Below, one piece after another: positions 34,340 through 44,581 of a stretch of DNA of 64,000 nucleotides. Origin of the DNA: Trichuris trichiura. Lineage: Eukaryota; Nematoda; Enoplea; Trichinellida; Trichuridae. How positions within the stretch are numbered: position 1 is the first letter of the stretch; each line of letters begins with the position of its first letter. Made by a program: the position numbers and the translations under genes. The notes beneath the pieces are model-generated. The model was not told where the DNA came from. It did no database searches and was given only the letters and a program-made list of their open reading frames with translations. The DNA lies in the NCBI GenBank assembly GCA_037903355.1, contig JBAJFE010000042.1, forward strand, positions 2,120,001 through 2,184,000, written 5' to 3'.

Positions 34340-35716
34340 TTAGTTGGGTAGGGCGCAGCATTGGAATTTATTAATCGGCGCAGCCCATACTTCACTAACC
34401 CCCACGCCATTGTCGCGATTGATAGTAGAGTTGCTCTGGATGTACAGAGCCTCCTTAATACGCCTAAGATGTAATAAGTTTTCGTGGCATACGATCTTCG
34501 GGTGCGGGTCGAGTGTGCACCGAGATGGGTGCTCAACGATCACTGAGGCACTTATCGCGTTCTCCATGGCTTTTCGAGGGTCCGTTGTCGGTGGACGCCC
34601 TCAGCCGGTGGCCTGTACCCCATTGAGTCTTCGTTCAGCGTTCTTGTATGTCAACACATTCTTCATGTGTTGGCTGAATCTCTTAAGTAAAGTGGTGCCC
34701 GTTTCTCCTATGTAGGAGGCGTTGCAACCACACTTTATTTGGTAAATGACACCGGGTCTGCTGTCAAAAGGAACCTTGATCTTGTCATTTCTCACAATCG
34801 AACGAAGATTACATGAACTTTTAAATCTTACGTTGAAATTTAAGGAGCGCCCCAGTCTCCTGATCCTTTCACTTAAACCACTGTAGTAGGGAAGGAGCAG
34901 CACCGGGCGTTGTTGGTTATCAGGCGGGGACGGTAATGAAGGTTTATTTTGTTGGCACTGTTTAATAATGGAATTGATGAATTTACTGGGGTATCCGTTA
35001 CTGCATAGTGTGTTATAAATGTGTCTTAATTCTGTATTTAAATATTCGGGGTCGCAAACCGTTAGGGCCCTGTGAACCATCCCTTTAACTATACCTCTTT
35101 TAACTGAAATAGGGTGATGAGAAGAAAAGTTTAGGTGCCTGTCCGAGTGGGTGGGTTTCCTATAAACTGTTGTTTTTAACTTATTCCCTTGTTTAATGAT
35201 TAAGACATCTAGAAAAGGGAGTTTACAATTATTTTCCTTCTCAATGGTTAGCGTTATCTGGTTGGGGAAGAGACTATTCAGGTGTTCCAAGAGAGTTTCT
35301 TCACTGCCTGATTTTATGATGGCAAAGATGTCGTCTACATATCTTTTGAAAAGGATAGGAGGGGCACAGTCTTGCAGAGTGCTGAAGGCTTTTTCTTCGA
35401 GATGTTCCATGAAGATCTCCGCAAGTATGGAGGAGAGTGGACTGCCCATAGGTGCACCGTCCTTTTGTGAGAAGAAACTATCCTGGAATCTGAAGTAGTT
35501 GCCCTCGCGCATGCAGAACGAAACTAATTTAACTATGTGGGTGGGGTTTAATTTCGTCCTCTGCAAGATGGTGTCGTCCGCATCTAACAGAGTTTGAAGC
35601 AAGTTGATGGTATATTTTATGGGAACGCTTGTGAAAAGGTCTTTTACATCGTAACTGACCATGATGTCACCGGGCTGCATTTTTATGTCTTTTGTTCCGA
35701 AACGTACGGCATACAA
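34340..35716 (-). pseudogene. PLE reverse transcriptase / GIY-YIG endonuclease, truncated and with one in-frame stop
   Basis: About 371 codons open from 35716, then a TGA at 34601-34603, then the same frame runs on to 34340 (AISASVIVEHPSRC..., HENLLHLRRIKEALYIQ). RT motifs: SYDVKDLFTSVP (catalytic Asp block A), GAPMGSPLSSILAEIFME (block B), FKRYVDDIFAI (YVDD, block C), KLPFLDVLI, TVYRKPTHSDRHLN. The endonuclease has GVIYQIKCGCNASYIGETGTT. The single stop is the only lesion visible downstream, so decay is mild. The N-terminus of the RT is missing, consistent with incomplete reverse transcription. Confidence 0.88.
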
Positions 35717-36092
35717 ATTGTTCTGTATTTTCTCTTACAATTTGCTCATCCATCCGTTGGTAGGGCATTTTGAAGTTTACTTACAGATACATCCAACAGG
35801 CCAAACCCGTGAATCTGAAGATCTACTATGCTTTATTATTATGTATTTTTCACCAGGCGAACGTTCACAGATGAAAAGCAATAATGGGCGTTCCAGTCGT
35901 AAATAAATATGAAGCAGCTTCGGATATGAAAAGGTGAAACCAACAGTTAATTTCTTCTCTGCAGTGATGTCAATGATAATTTCATTCTGAGGATACAGTT
36001 TATGTCAGACAAATCACAACGTTCTGTATATAACCTAACGAGCACGTTACTGTAAGCGGTTAGGATCATTTTTCTTTGTTTCGTTTAGCGAA

Positions 36093-39000
36093 ATGGGCGA
36101 AGTGGGCGTTGATCATAGCGAGGTTTTGGAGGTGTACAAGACGGTAAGAAAAATTGCCTTTGACTACTATTGTCCGCAAGCAAAATTGTTTGGAAAGCTT
36201 GCAAAAGCGCGTTCTCATTTTTAGTTTATGTTGACACTAAAACGGTTGTTGCGCAACGAAGAGGACGTAGAACTGCGCAAGAAGGCCCCTTTGGCCTTTG
36301 GAAAGTGTTTTACCACGATCGAATTCAATACAATCAAGTCACCGGATATGGTCGACCGCGTGAAGAACCTTAACGAAGAAATGGACAAGATGGACTATTT
36401 CCATTCTCTTAAACGGCTGAAAGAATTCCTAGACGATTTAAAACGTGCAGTAGACGTCGTTCGTTCAACCGCGGCTGCTGGTACAGTGGAGTGGATCAAG
36501 TTAAAAAATGGCAGTACCAAAAAGACTCGCGGAATCAAGGAGGAAAAGAGGGAGAGAATAATAACCAATCTGTTGGTATGCTTTTGTTCTACTCCTCTCA
36601 GAACTTTTTAACTCAGTGTAATTCCCGTCTCTTCTATGTCGGTTGATTAAATCTGTTTCAGAAGGCAAAACGCTTGCTTAGAAAAGAGTTGATGAAGACT
36701 GTGTCCTGGAGTAACCCAAATGATCAGCGCATCGAAAAGTTAGAGAGGTTGATCGAAAAGTTGCGAAATTATCTGGCCAGCAGAGAAGGAGTGTCAACAT
36801 CTACGGGCAGATATTCCATGGAAGCTGCCCCAGACTTTACCAGCAGTGGAATTGAGCAAATCGACGTCAGTGTGAGGGAGTTGCTAGCCAAATGCTTTCC
36901 CGCCGGCAGGACGCTCGGTTCCTCTGGTAGGCAAGCTCTCCGCTGCCCCAGTGTTTGGGACATAAGAAATGTTGTGTTGCGAGCAAGTGAAGAGCATAAG
37001 CTTGGTTTGCCCATGAAAAAAGTAGACGAAATTGGTACAGTGCATGCACCGATCCATTATTCATTTTATCTTATAAGTAACATTGCAGTCGAGAAGCTCG
37101 CGACGGAAATTGGGTTGGCAGTTAAAAGCAAAGAAAAATACGATTTTCAATTGTACATGCAAGATCTAGAAGAATGTGAGTAGTTTTGCTTGAGATTTTA
37201 TGCTTTCAGCGGAAGGCAGAACAGAATGACCGCTATGCTTGCCGATTAAGAACCTGCATTTTTTTAATTTACAGTAAGACTGGGTGCGCGCAGTAAAAAA
37301 GATTTAAATTTTAATTTACTGTTACCAATTAAAACTTTGCTTTGAGCAGTCGATTGTGAAATTATTGTACAATTATCACTTGCAACGAAAGTGCAAAGAA
37401 CGTCCCCGTACACTCAAAAACATTTCATTTCTAGTGGTTGCAATAACAGAATTCTTGGTAAGGCTAAGCAATATGATCAAAGGTGGTAGTATTATTATGC
37501 TGTTGAATCTGTTGTTGTCAGATTAATTTACGAAGCTGCTTCAGACCTTTCGTCAATAATCTCGCGGAATGTGAACTGATCTTATGATCGCTTTTTTAAA
37601 ATTTAGTTTATTACAATAGTCCGCGTTTCCTAGCTTCACCTACAGTAAAAAGAGTTTTAGATATCAGTGCAGATGATACGAGCACATCTGATAGCGGCGC
37701 GGACGATTCATCTACCGAGACAGATGACGTTGGAGTAGAAGACCAATCAGCTGAACGTTCTATTCAGAAAGAGCCGCAAGTGCCAGGGAAGGTAGACGCG
37801 GTACGTCACTTGTGCGACTGAGGCAGTTGTATCTTTACCTTCATTCCTTTTAAGAAAGGCAAAAAGAAGGAAGCTTTAAACGTGGCAGAACGTCAGATTG
37901 AAGTAGAAAAGCAAGGTCCGAAACGAAGGCTTACATTAACCAGTGGCAGTTTTGTTGGCATACTTGGCTTTTTCAATTTGAGTATTTTAGAACTGCCGGA
38001 ACACGACGCTGCGAAAACCAGTGAAAAAACGGAAAAGAAGCATATTATAGAAGAAAAATCAAATAAGCCCGGGCTTCAAAGCTTTGAAGGAAGGCGACTG
38101 AAGCGCCCTATGGTTGACGACGTAACTTATTCATGCTGATGCTTTAATGTATTTTAACTTTCTGGCTCTTTTTAGGTAAGTAAGGAGGTCGATGTTTCTG
38201 CAGAAAGTAGGGGCGAACTATTGCGTCCATTAAAAAGCATTGATACGAAACGACCTTCCTCATTACCGAGTGAGCAATAATGCTGGTTTGCTTGATTTTC
38301 AATTGGGGATTTCAGGAAAGCCGGAAAAGAAAAGTGTGTCGTTTTCTAATGATGGGAAAGTGGATGGTTTAGTGACAGATACTCTTTCCAAATCAGCATT
38401 TGATAACGATAAGCAGAAAAGCGCAATGCGCCCCCCAGTTAAGGTAGTAAACAACTGTTATTGTGCTGGTGATTTACTGTCACCTTTTGCGGCATATAAG
38501 CTAGCTGAGACGGTCCAGCTTCGCAACAATGAACTTCCGGTCAAAAAGAAGAGTCGGACAGAACCCGCTAGCTCATCCAGTATGTCTTAGCGATTGATTG
38601 CTTGCTTGCTTAATGGTCGGGATTTGACTTTCAGAGCAACAAAGAAGTGAGTGCAATGTATCTGACCAAACTGACGAGCAGCCTGTGAGCACTGACATGG
38701 GCGAAGCAGAACAACGCAACCTTTCGAAGCCTCAGAAAGTGCGCTGTATTTGTCATTGCAGCAGTTGCAACTGTCGCATTTAAGGAACACGCAAACGTTT
38801 CCAATTCCATAAAGGGCGACCAAAACTCTTCGGTTAAAACGAGGAGCAGCAGAACGCCTCAGCCACCCTTCTCTCTATCCAGTGAGCAGACACAATCATG
38901 CTTACTTGTTTGTACAAATGCGGATTTCAGAAGCGCAAGGAAGTAAGACTGCATCATTCCGTGATAGTCGCCAGCTTCAAGCAGTAGAGTCAGTGAGACG

Positions 39001-40269
39001 TAGCGAACTAGCGCAGAAGCAAAAAGCGACTATAAGTCCAACGTTAGAAGAGGTGAAGGTTCTTGTTGCGCCATTGGTCGTATTAATATGTCTGTTTACA
39101 TCACGTATAAGGAAAGTATCAAGGATAAGAAAATAGGCGAGCCGAAGAGCGAACGTTCAGTCCAAATCAAAAACAAACAACGAAAACCAGTTTCTGGAGC
39201 ATCCAGTGAGGTTGCGTCGGTGCATTGTTTGGTTGTTCAGTTACGGATCTCAGGCCAAGAAGAAAGCAAGGACGATACACCTATTCAAAATAAGGAAGAG
39301 CTGTCCATGGAGAATAAAAAGCAAATGAAAGGAGAAGCTGGTAATGTTGATGCGCAGGCGAACAAGCATCGCCAAGCTGACGAAACGCTGAGGTATTAAT
39401 TTTGCAGAATTTTTGATTAGGACACACGGCGAAGGTTTCGTCAATTCTTTTGTTTGTGCTTAGTTGTTCCAAGAAACCCATAACTCGCAGCTCTGGCAAT
39501 CTTTCGGAAGAAGGTCCTTACAAGTCAACTCGTTCACGGATGAGTTCCCAACCTCGATCAGTCGCTACTGAAGCGAAAGCCGTAAACGGCGGGAAGACTT
39601 CACCGTTAATAAAGAAAGGTTAGTGTAGTGAGCTTTTGGAAAATTGAACGTGAGTGTATTTCAATTTTACAGGCAGTGACGCATTGAAAGACGTTGTCAA
39701 GTTGCGCATTGAAGATGCTTTCAAAAAGGAGCCAAAGCCAGCTGTCAGCGGATTTCTAAAAGTTAGCTCACCATTTATTTCTTATTGTTTACCAGCTTAT
39801 TATTTTTTTCTTATAGAATTCTCCGCGCAGTGATCTTCCTCAGTTGAGAAAGGCTTTGAGTAAGGAAAGTGGCAACAATCACGCGACTACTGGTAACGTT
39901 TGATCTTTTTGAAAGTCTTGCAGCAATTAATTTCCATTTTTGTTCGAATGTCTGTAATTTAACCCTATATCCTCTGGCATAGTGTTCCTGTTGCTCACAT
40001 TGCAGCTATTTATTGCACTGCTTTCTCATGTGGTCATTGCTTATTTCAGCAATCTTTGTAATGACTTCATGAATTTCCACTTTGGCTTTGGGTAACGAAT
40101 AAGTCTACGTTACTCTCTACCGTGTATAAGTAGCATATGAGGGGCATTTTTTAAATATTAATATTCATCTTTCCATGCTTTGATAAAAGGAATCTTACTT
40201 CATTTTGACATTTCAGGTTCTCCAACGTTTTCTGACGAAATTATCGACTTGACTTTAGACGTCGATTGA
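36093..40269 (+). CDS. DAXX: DAXX-like histone H3.3 chaperone / SUMO-binding corepressor
   Basis: Nuclear histone chaperone. Clear exons: 36093-36143, 36225-36575, 36662-37034, 37089-37175 and one from 37646; introns are 54-86 bp plus a 470-bp one. Spliced exons 3-4 give HKLGLPMKKVDEI then VEKLATEIGLAVKSKEKYDF, which aligns without gaps to the vertebrate DAXX histone-binding domain around HSLGLPRQQL...DVGIRLQERRHLDL. The domain's TGR is also present upstream. The next exon is acidic and Ser-rich (DDTSTSDSGADDSSTETDD), as in DAXX. The final exon (40217-40269) ends EIIDLTLDVD, a canonical SUMO-interacting motif at the very C-terminus, again as in DAXX. An acceptor lies four bases before ATG. 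The long middle, about 37.8-39.9 kb, is lysine/serine-rich and low complexity; I have not fixed its exons. Confidence 0.8.
37855..39900 (+). other. Middle and tail exons of the DAXX-like gene, structure unresolved
   Basis: Several charged, low-complexity frames (for example RQIEVEKQGPKRRL, KKSRTEPASSS, KNKQRKPVSGASSE) separated by short candidate GT...AG introns. They fit the disordered C-terminal half of a DAXX-like protein, including basic clusters that could serve as nuclear localisation signals. Frame and phase across all of them were not reconciled. Confidence 0.45.
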
Positions 40270-41088
40270 CCTGCTATTCTTTAGTTAGTTCACTATATTC
40301 CTATCGTCGCTTACCTATCTTTTCTTTTTCGTTTTTAATGTGCATTATGCTAGAAACCGAAGTTAACCTCTACATATTCACAATGTTTTTGAACAAAATG
40401 TGCAGTTTATATAGATTGGTGCTTTTCATTAATAAAATTGCCTTTCTTAGTTTGTAACACCAGAAGTGTGGTTGTAACGATGCGACCAAGAGATGAAAAT
40501 TGTCCTCAGCAAAACTAGTTTGCAACACACACTTATGCTAACATGCTTTTTCGATTCGAGCTGTTTTCCGTAACCGTAGTCTGCCGCTTCAATTATTAAG
40601 CCCTTTGCTTTGCTTCCCATGCGTGTTATCGCTAACGGTTATTGCATAATTAACTACGCTTTGCAAACGTTGTGGCCTCTGGTCCCCTCTCAAAACAAGG
40701 CCAGTCGTCGCCGTAGATAATTTATTGCGAACTGTTGCTTTGCATGCAGTGCATGATTTGCAGGTTTCAGCTGCAACGTAGCTATTTTAAAAGTAACCAC
40801 CAAAATGACTGTAAAAGTGCTTAATAGGGATGTCAGAAGAGGGCGTGTAAACATCTGTTTTTGCGTGATATCCTCGAATTTTCTAATATGACGCCTCTTC
40901 AATAGGGCATGATGAATTTTAAACATTTTCTTGTGACTTGTCAATGCAGCGTTTTGATTTGGCAAAGCCTTAGAGTATATTGATACAATGGCTATATCGA
41001 GAAGACCAGTATTCCTATTAGCCTATCTGTACGCTCACTTAAAAGTTGTGGTAGTTAAATGTGTTGCGCTTTCTGCTAAATAAATATA
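40270..41088. other. 3' flank of the DAXX-like gene
   Basis: No gene recognised. AATAAA-type signals occur at 40432 and 41080. The right end meets the first pogo/Tigger-type repeat. Confidence 0.35.
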
Positions 41089-41401
41089 TACAGTTGAACT
41101 TCCAAAGTTGACTACCTCTTTATGGCGACCACCTCCCTAAATTGACCGAATTTTGACCAGTTAGTTTGTCCGCACGTTAATAAGCGCAAAGCGGGAAGTT
41201 GACCGCTTTAGCCGTGACGTGGTGTATGGACGCTATGCTAGTTTGCTCTCGTTAAGTTGACCGGTCTGGTGAGTGGACAACTTACGAAGGTTCAACTGCA
41301 ATCTATTTAGCCGAGCCACTTACAGCATCCCTATGTTGACTAGTTTTCCCCAATCTGTTAGGTGGCCAACCTACGGGGGTGCAACTGTACTTATTTTTTC
41401 G
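41089..41401. repeat. Non-autonomous pogo/Tigger-type repeat, first copy
   Basis: Begins ACAGTTGAACTTCCAAAGTT and contains the reverse complement of the same end at about 41278-41300 (AACTTACGAAGGTTCAACTG) and again at about 41370-41393. Internal blocks (GACCACCTCCCTAA..TTGACCGAATTTTG, GTCCGCACGTTAATAA) are shared with the repeat at 41482-41859. CAGTnGAACCTC-type ends inside TA dinucleotides are typical of pogo/Tigger MITEs. Confidence 0.7.
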
Positions 41402-41481
41402 TATGCTCCTGCAGGAATGTATAATTTATAAATTAGGCGCATTATGAGATGAATAACGGTAACTAATAGTAGAGCTAGAAG

Positions 41482-41859
41482 TACAGTAGAACCTCCGAAG
41501 TTGACCACCTCTCTATGTCGACCACCTCCCTAAGTTGACCGAATTTTGTCCACTTGGTTAGTCCGCACGTTAATAATACAGTAGAACCTCCATAAGTTGA
41601 CCACCCAAGGGACCGGGAAAAACTGGTCAGCATAGGAGGTGGTCAACATAAGAGGCTGTGGGTATATTATATTATTAACGTGCGGACCAACCAAGTGGTC
41701 AAAATTCGGTCAACTTAGGGAGGTGGTCGATATAGAGAGGTGGTCAACTTCGGAGGTTCTACTGTATAATATACCCACAACCTCTTATGTTGACCACCTC
41801 CTATGTTCACCAGTTTTTCCCGGTCCCTTGGGTGGTCAACTTATGGAGGTCCTACTGTA
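41482..41859. repeat. Interleaved palindromic pogo/Tigger-type repeats (A-B-A'-B')
   Basis: Block A (41482-41576, ACAGTAGAACCTCCGAAG... to CACGTTAATAA) is followed by block B (41577-about 41677, ACAGTAGAACCTCCATAAG... to GGGTATATTATA). Then come the reverse complements of A (to about 41766) and of B (to 41859). Each block starts with the same terminal motif. The order A-B-A'-B' allows two mutually exclusive hairpins. No coding capacity. Confidence 0.8.
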
Positions 41860-42067
41860 CCTGTATCCAAACGATAAAAGAGGAAATACGTAACATTCTG
41901 CAGTAAAAGTTATTAGGCAGATGAACTTCTTTAGAGGACGCAACCTAATACAATATCAGTTTACCAAATCGAAATGAAGAATGCAAGTACTCTGATGCTC
42001 ACACACTTCCGGAAGCAGTGTCCATACTGTAACAATTCTTAAACAATAGGGAAGCACGACTTTCGTC

Positions 42068-42112
42068 CTTCTTTAATTTCAGAAACCAAAAACGGACAAT
42101 AAGGAAGCCGCA
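42068..42112 (+). repeat. Partner of the dispersed repeat at 26.2 kb
   Basis: TTTCAGAAACCAAAAACGGA ... GGAAGCCGCA, similar to the minus strand of 26170-26220. The minus-strand frame here reads CGFLIVRFWFLKLKK, against CGFLFARCWFLKKSK in the plus frame at 26 kb. Confidence 0.5.
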
Positions 42113-42217
42113 TTCCTGCTTAAAATGCAAACGTAATGTACTATTAATAGAATACAAACTCTGCCGCAAAGGAACCGGTTCCATGTCTTTGTGTGACTGA
42201 TTTCATGCTGCCAGTTA

Positions 42218-42884
42218 TACGGTAAAACCTCAGCTAATCCGAACGCGTCAGGGCGGTGGGTAGTCCGGATTACGGAAAAATTCGGATTATGGAGGAGGCT
42301 TACAGTAAGTCACAGAAAAGCAGGTAATGCAATTTTAGATGTCGGTTCCTGGCGTTCTCAGCGTGATGTCAGTCTCTGCAAGCATTGAATAGCTTAACGA
42401 GAGCAGCGAAATCCGTCTGATCAAGGAAAACGACTGACCAGCAGAAATCAGTTTCTTAAATGGTGTGGACGCAGTACCGAGAAAAGACATGGAAATTTTT
42501 CCCATGATCTTAATTGCCGGCCGGCAATGTTGGCTCAAAAAACAATTGAGTTAGCGGCCAGTCATTGCGTTATATGAGAACAGATTGTAGTTTTATACGA
42601 CTGAAAAACACCAGGTCTTTGATCCACAATTCTATTTATTTGGAGAAACCTAGGTCACCTAGTTGCAATCAACTTATTGGTCGAGATTGGCTCGGCCGAG
42701 CCGTGGCCGGTCTGCGCCTATGTTAACGTATATCGAAGGGACCGTTGGCAGCTTGTTTACTGCCCGTAAAGCCTTTGCCGCCAAGTGAATGTCCGTTTCG
42801 CACAGACAGCCTAATTATCCTTAATGTATACGGCCGTTCTATTGTTCTCTTCCACGAGTTCGGATCAGGGAGGTTTTACCGTAT
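42218..42884. mobile_element. Non-autonomous Tigger/pogo-type element
   Basis: Ends are inverted repeats: left ATACGGTAAAACCTCAGCTA and right, on the other strand, ATACGGTAAAACCTCCCTGA, within a TA dinucleotide context. GTAAAACCTC followed by AATCCG.A is typical of Tigger-class ends. The 667-bp interior has no transposase frame. Confidence 0.65.
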
Positions 42885-43048
42885 ACGCAAAGTAATAGTG
42901 AATAGCCAAAGTAGCGAACATCTATCCACTCGAATGCCTCATAGAGCATAGCATGAAAGAATACTGCTGACACTTTCACCGAAGAATAAAATTTCAATAA
43001 AGACTGCGAACAAAGCAAAAACTGTCAATAATATATTCGGGCCAATGT

Positions 43049-43784
43049 TTAACCTGGACCGCCACGGGTGCGATCAAAGACATATTTCGCTCGACGGAAG
43101 GGCATGTCGCAGGCATTACAGTAAACAACTTCGTTTAGTTGGAAAAATTTATCATCAGGTTTCAGTTGCTTGAAACAGTTTGGACAGATCACACCAACTT
43201 GCGACACGATGTTTTGCTCCTCTTCCTTTAAAATGGTACGACATTTCACGCAAGGTACACTCTTTACTTTCTCATAGCACTGCTTACAAAGTGCACGCTG
43301 TTTGTATCCTTGCCATTCATTTTCTTGAACGGGCTAAACAGATAACCATATTGAAATGAAAAAGTGAATGAATCTATTTAAAATATAGTAATGAGTTTAC
43401 CGCATTGCAATCTGCACAGCGAACACAACGGTAATGAAAGCGAACTCCGAAAATGGTAATTATCTTTTTGTCCAAAGGAGTGAATTCTTTGCCGCATGTT
43501 GTACATGTTTCATTGGCACCTAATTCTTTATTGTCTATATGCGCCTTGCATACAACCTGGTCATCCAAACATTGGGCATTAACATCTGGGTTGCCAATCT
43601 TCTTATGACAATAGTCGCACTTAAGACATCTTTCGTGAAAGAAGAAACGTCCTACGACAACAAACTGAAATAGAATAGAACGCTTTCTAGTAAGAAAAAA
43701 ACTACATTGACGAGCTAGCAAGTATCCCTTATTTGTCCCACTGAATGGATTGTTGCATCCGTGGCAGTTTTGGTCCGGCTTCAT
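43049..43784 (-). pseudogene. Three-LIM-domain gene, copy 2 (damaged duplicate)
   Basis: Nearly identical to copy 1 from about 60 bp downstream of the stop to about 50 bp upstream of the ATG, including both introns. Exon equivalents: 43728-43784, 43401-43664, 43049-43333. Two changes matter. First, an 18-bp in-frame deletion in LIM3 turns CPNCFKCVECLKQ into CPNCFKQ, removing a Cys-x2-Cys zinc pair. Second, the donor of intron 1 reads AATAAG|GGATAC instead of AATAAG|GTATAC, so GT is lost. The 63-bp intron is a multiple of three and has no stop, so its retention would give a protein with 21 extra residues inside LIM1. Copy 2 also lacks whatever lies upstream of copy 1 beyond about 50 bp. It is either a pseudogene or a gene with altered LIM1 and LIM3. 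Confidence 0.8.
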
Positions 43785-44581
43785 TCTCTGCTATAACCAA
43801 CCGCTTACAACAGGTAAACGACATAAGAATGAATAATGACCATATGCATACCTTATTCAGGCTTAGCTTTCTAAACTGACAACTTGTCTATTTAAAGTTT
43901 TGCTATTAGCATTATTTCACTAGCTTCGGCTGATATTTGAAAAGTGCACTAGCATGCCGTTGTACCAGTGTTTGCACCACCATTTACAGCCAATGGAATG
44001 TTCGTGTTTTATCAGTATTAAGACTGTTAGCCTTTATGACCGTTTGTATGAAAGGCTAAAATTTTCAGAAAAGCTTGACGTTACGAAATTGACACGGAGC
44101 GGATATAGCTAATTAATTGCAAGTGGGCTTTCATAATTAACAACGAGACCATAGGGTAAAGCGCGTTAGAATTAAGATAGATTAACAATTACGCAGGACA
44201 TTAACATAGCGTATTTCATTCACCGAAAGTGCTTAGTCGAACCCACTCATTAAAATTACTGCGTTCTTTCATTTGGACAATCAAATTTAGCTCAAGTCAA
44301 CTTCGGTTAACTTGGAGAGAGTTATAACACAAAGACTAGAAGTGCTAATCAAATGTTTACAAACACATTGGTGCAGCTAAGTTTTTGTCGCAATAGTTAG
44401 TGAACTTTGTTAGCAGCGAGAACTAGAAGTGCCGGATGGTTGCGTTCCTAATGTTTCCGTCGCTCTTACGAGCGTTTTGTTACAAGTTCTACAAGACTGA
44501 CATATTTAACAGACTACTTCATACGATAAAGCGTGCAACTAACAAAATGGAATGTCAAACAACGCTATGCAGCATTTGTGG
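43785..44581. other. Intergenic between LIM copy 2 and the next minus-strand gene
   Basis: No coding exon recognised. Homology to the copy 1 flank stops at about 43846. Confidence 0.35.

Larger units (their letters stand above)
34107..35832 (-). mobile_element. Penelope-like retroelement, 5'-truncated, flanked by inverted terminal repeats
   Basis: Read on the minus strand. The core encodes reverse transcriptase plus GIY-YIG endonuclease, the defining pair of Penelope-like elements. The left end (34107-34254) and right end (35695-35832) are inverted copies of each other over about 140 bp, starting CATAGTAGATCTTCAGATTC, a known PLE arrangement in which a terminal repeat can be inverted. The coding part begins right at the right-hand repeat and lacks the N-terminal third of a full element. 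The minus strand near the left end carries a hammerhead-ribozyme-like motif. Confidence 0.9.

Noticed and set aside
35196..35498. Plus-strand frame of 100 codons inside the PLE
   Set aside because: Antisense shadow of the reverse transcriptase.
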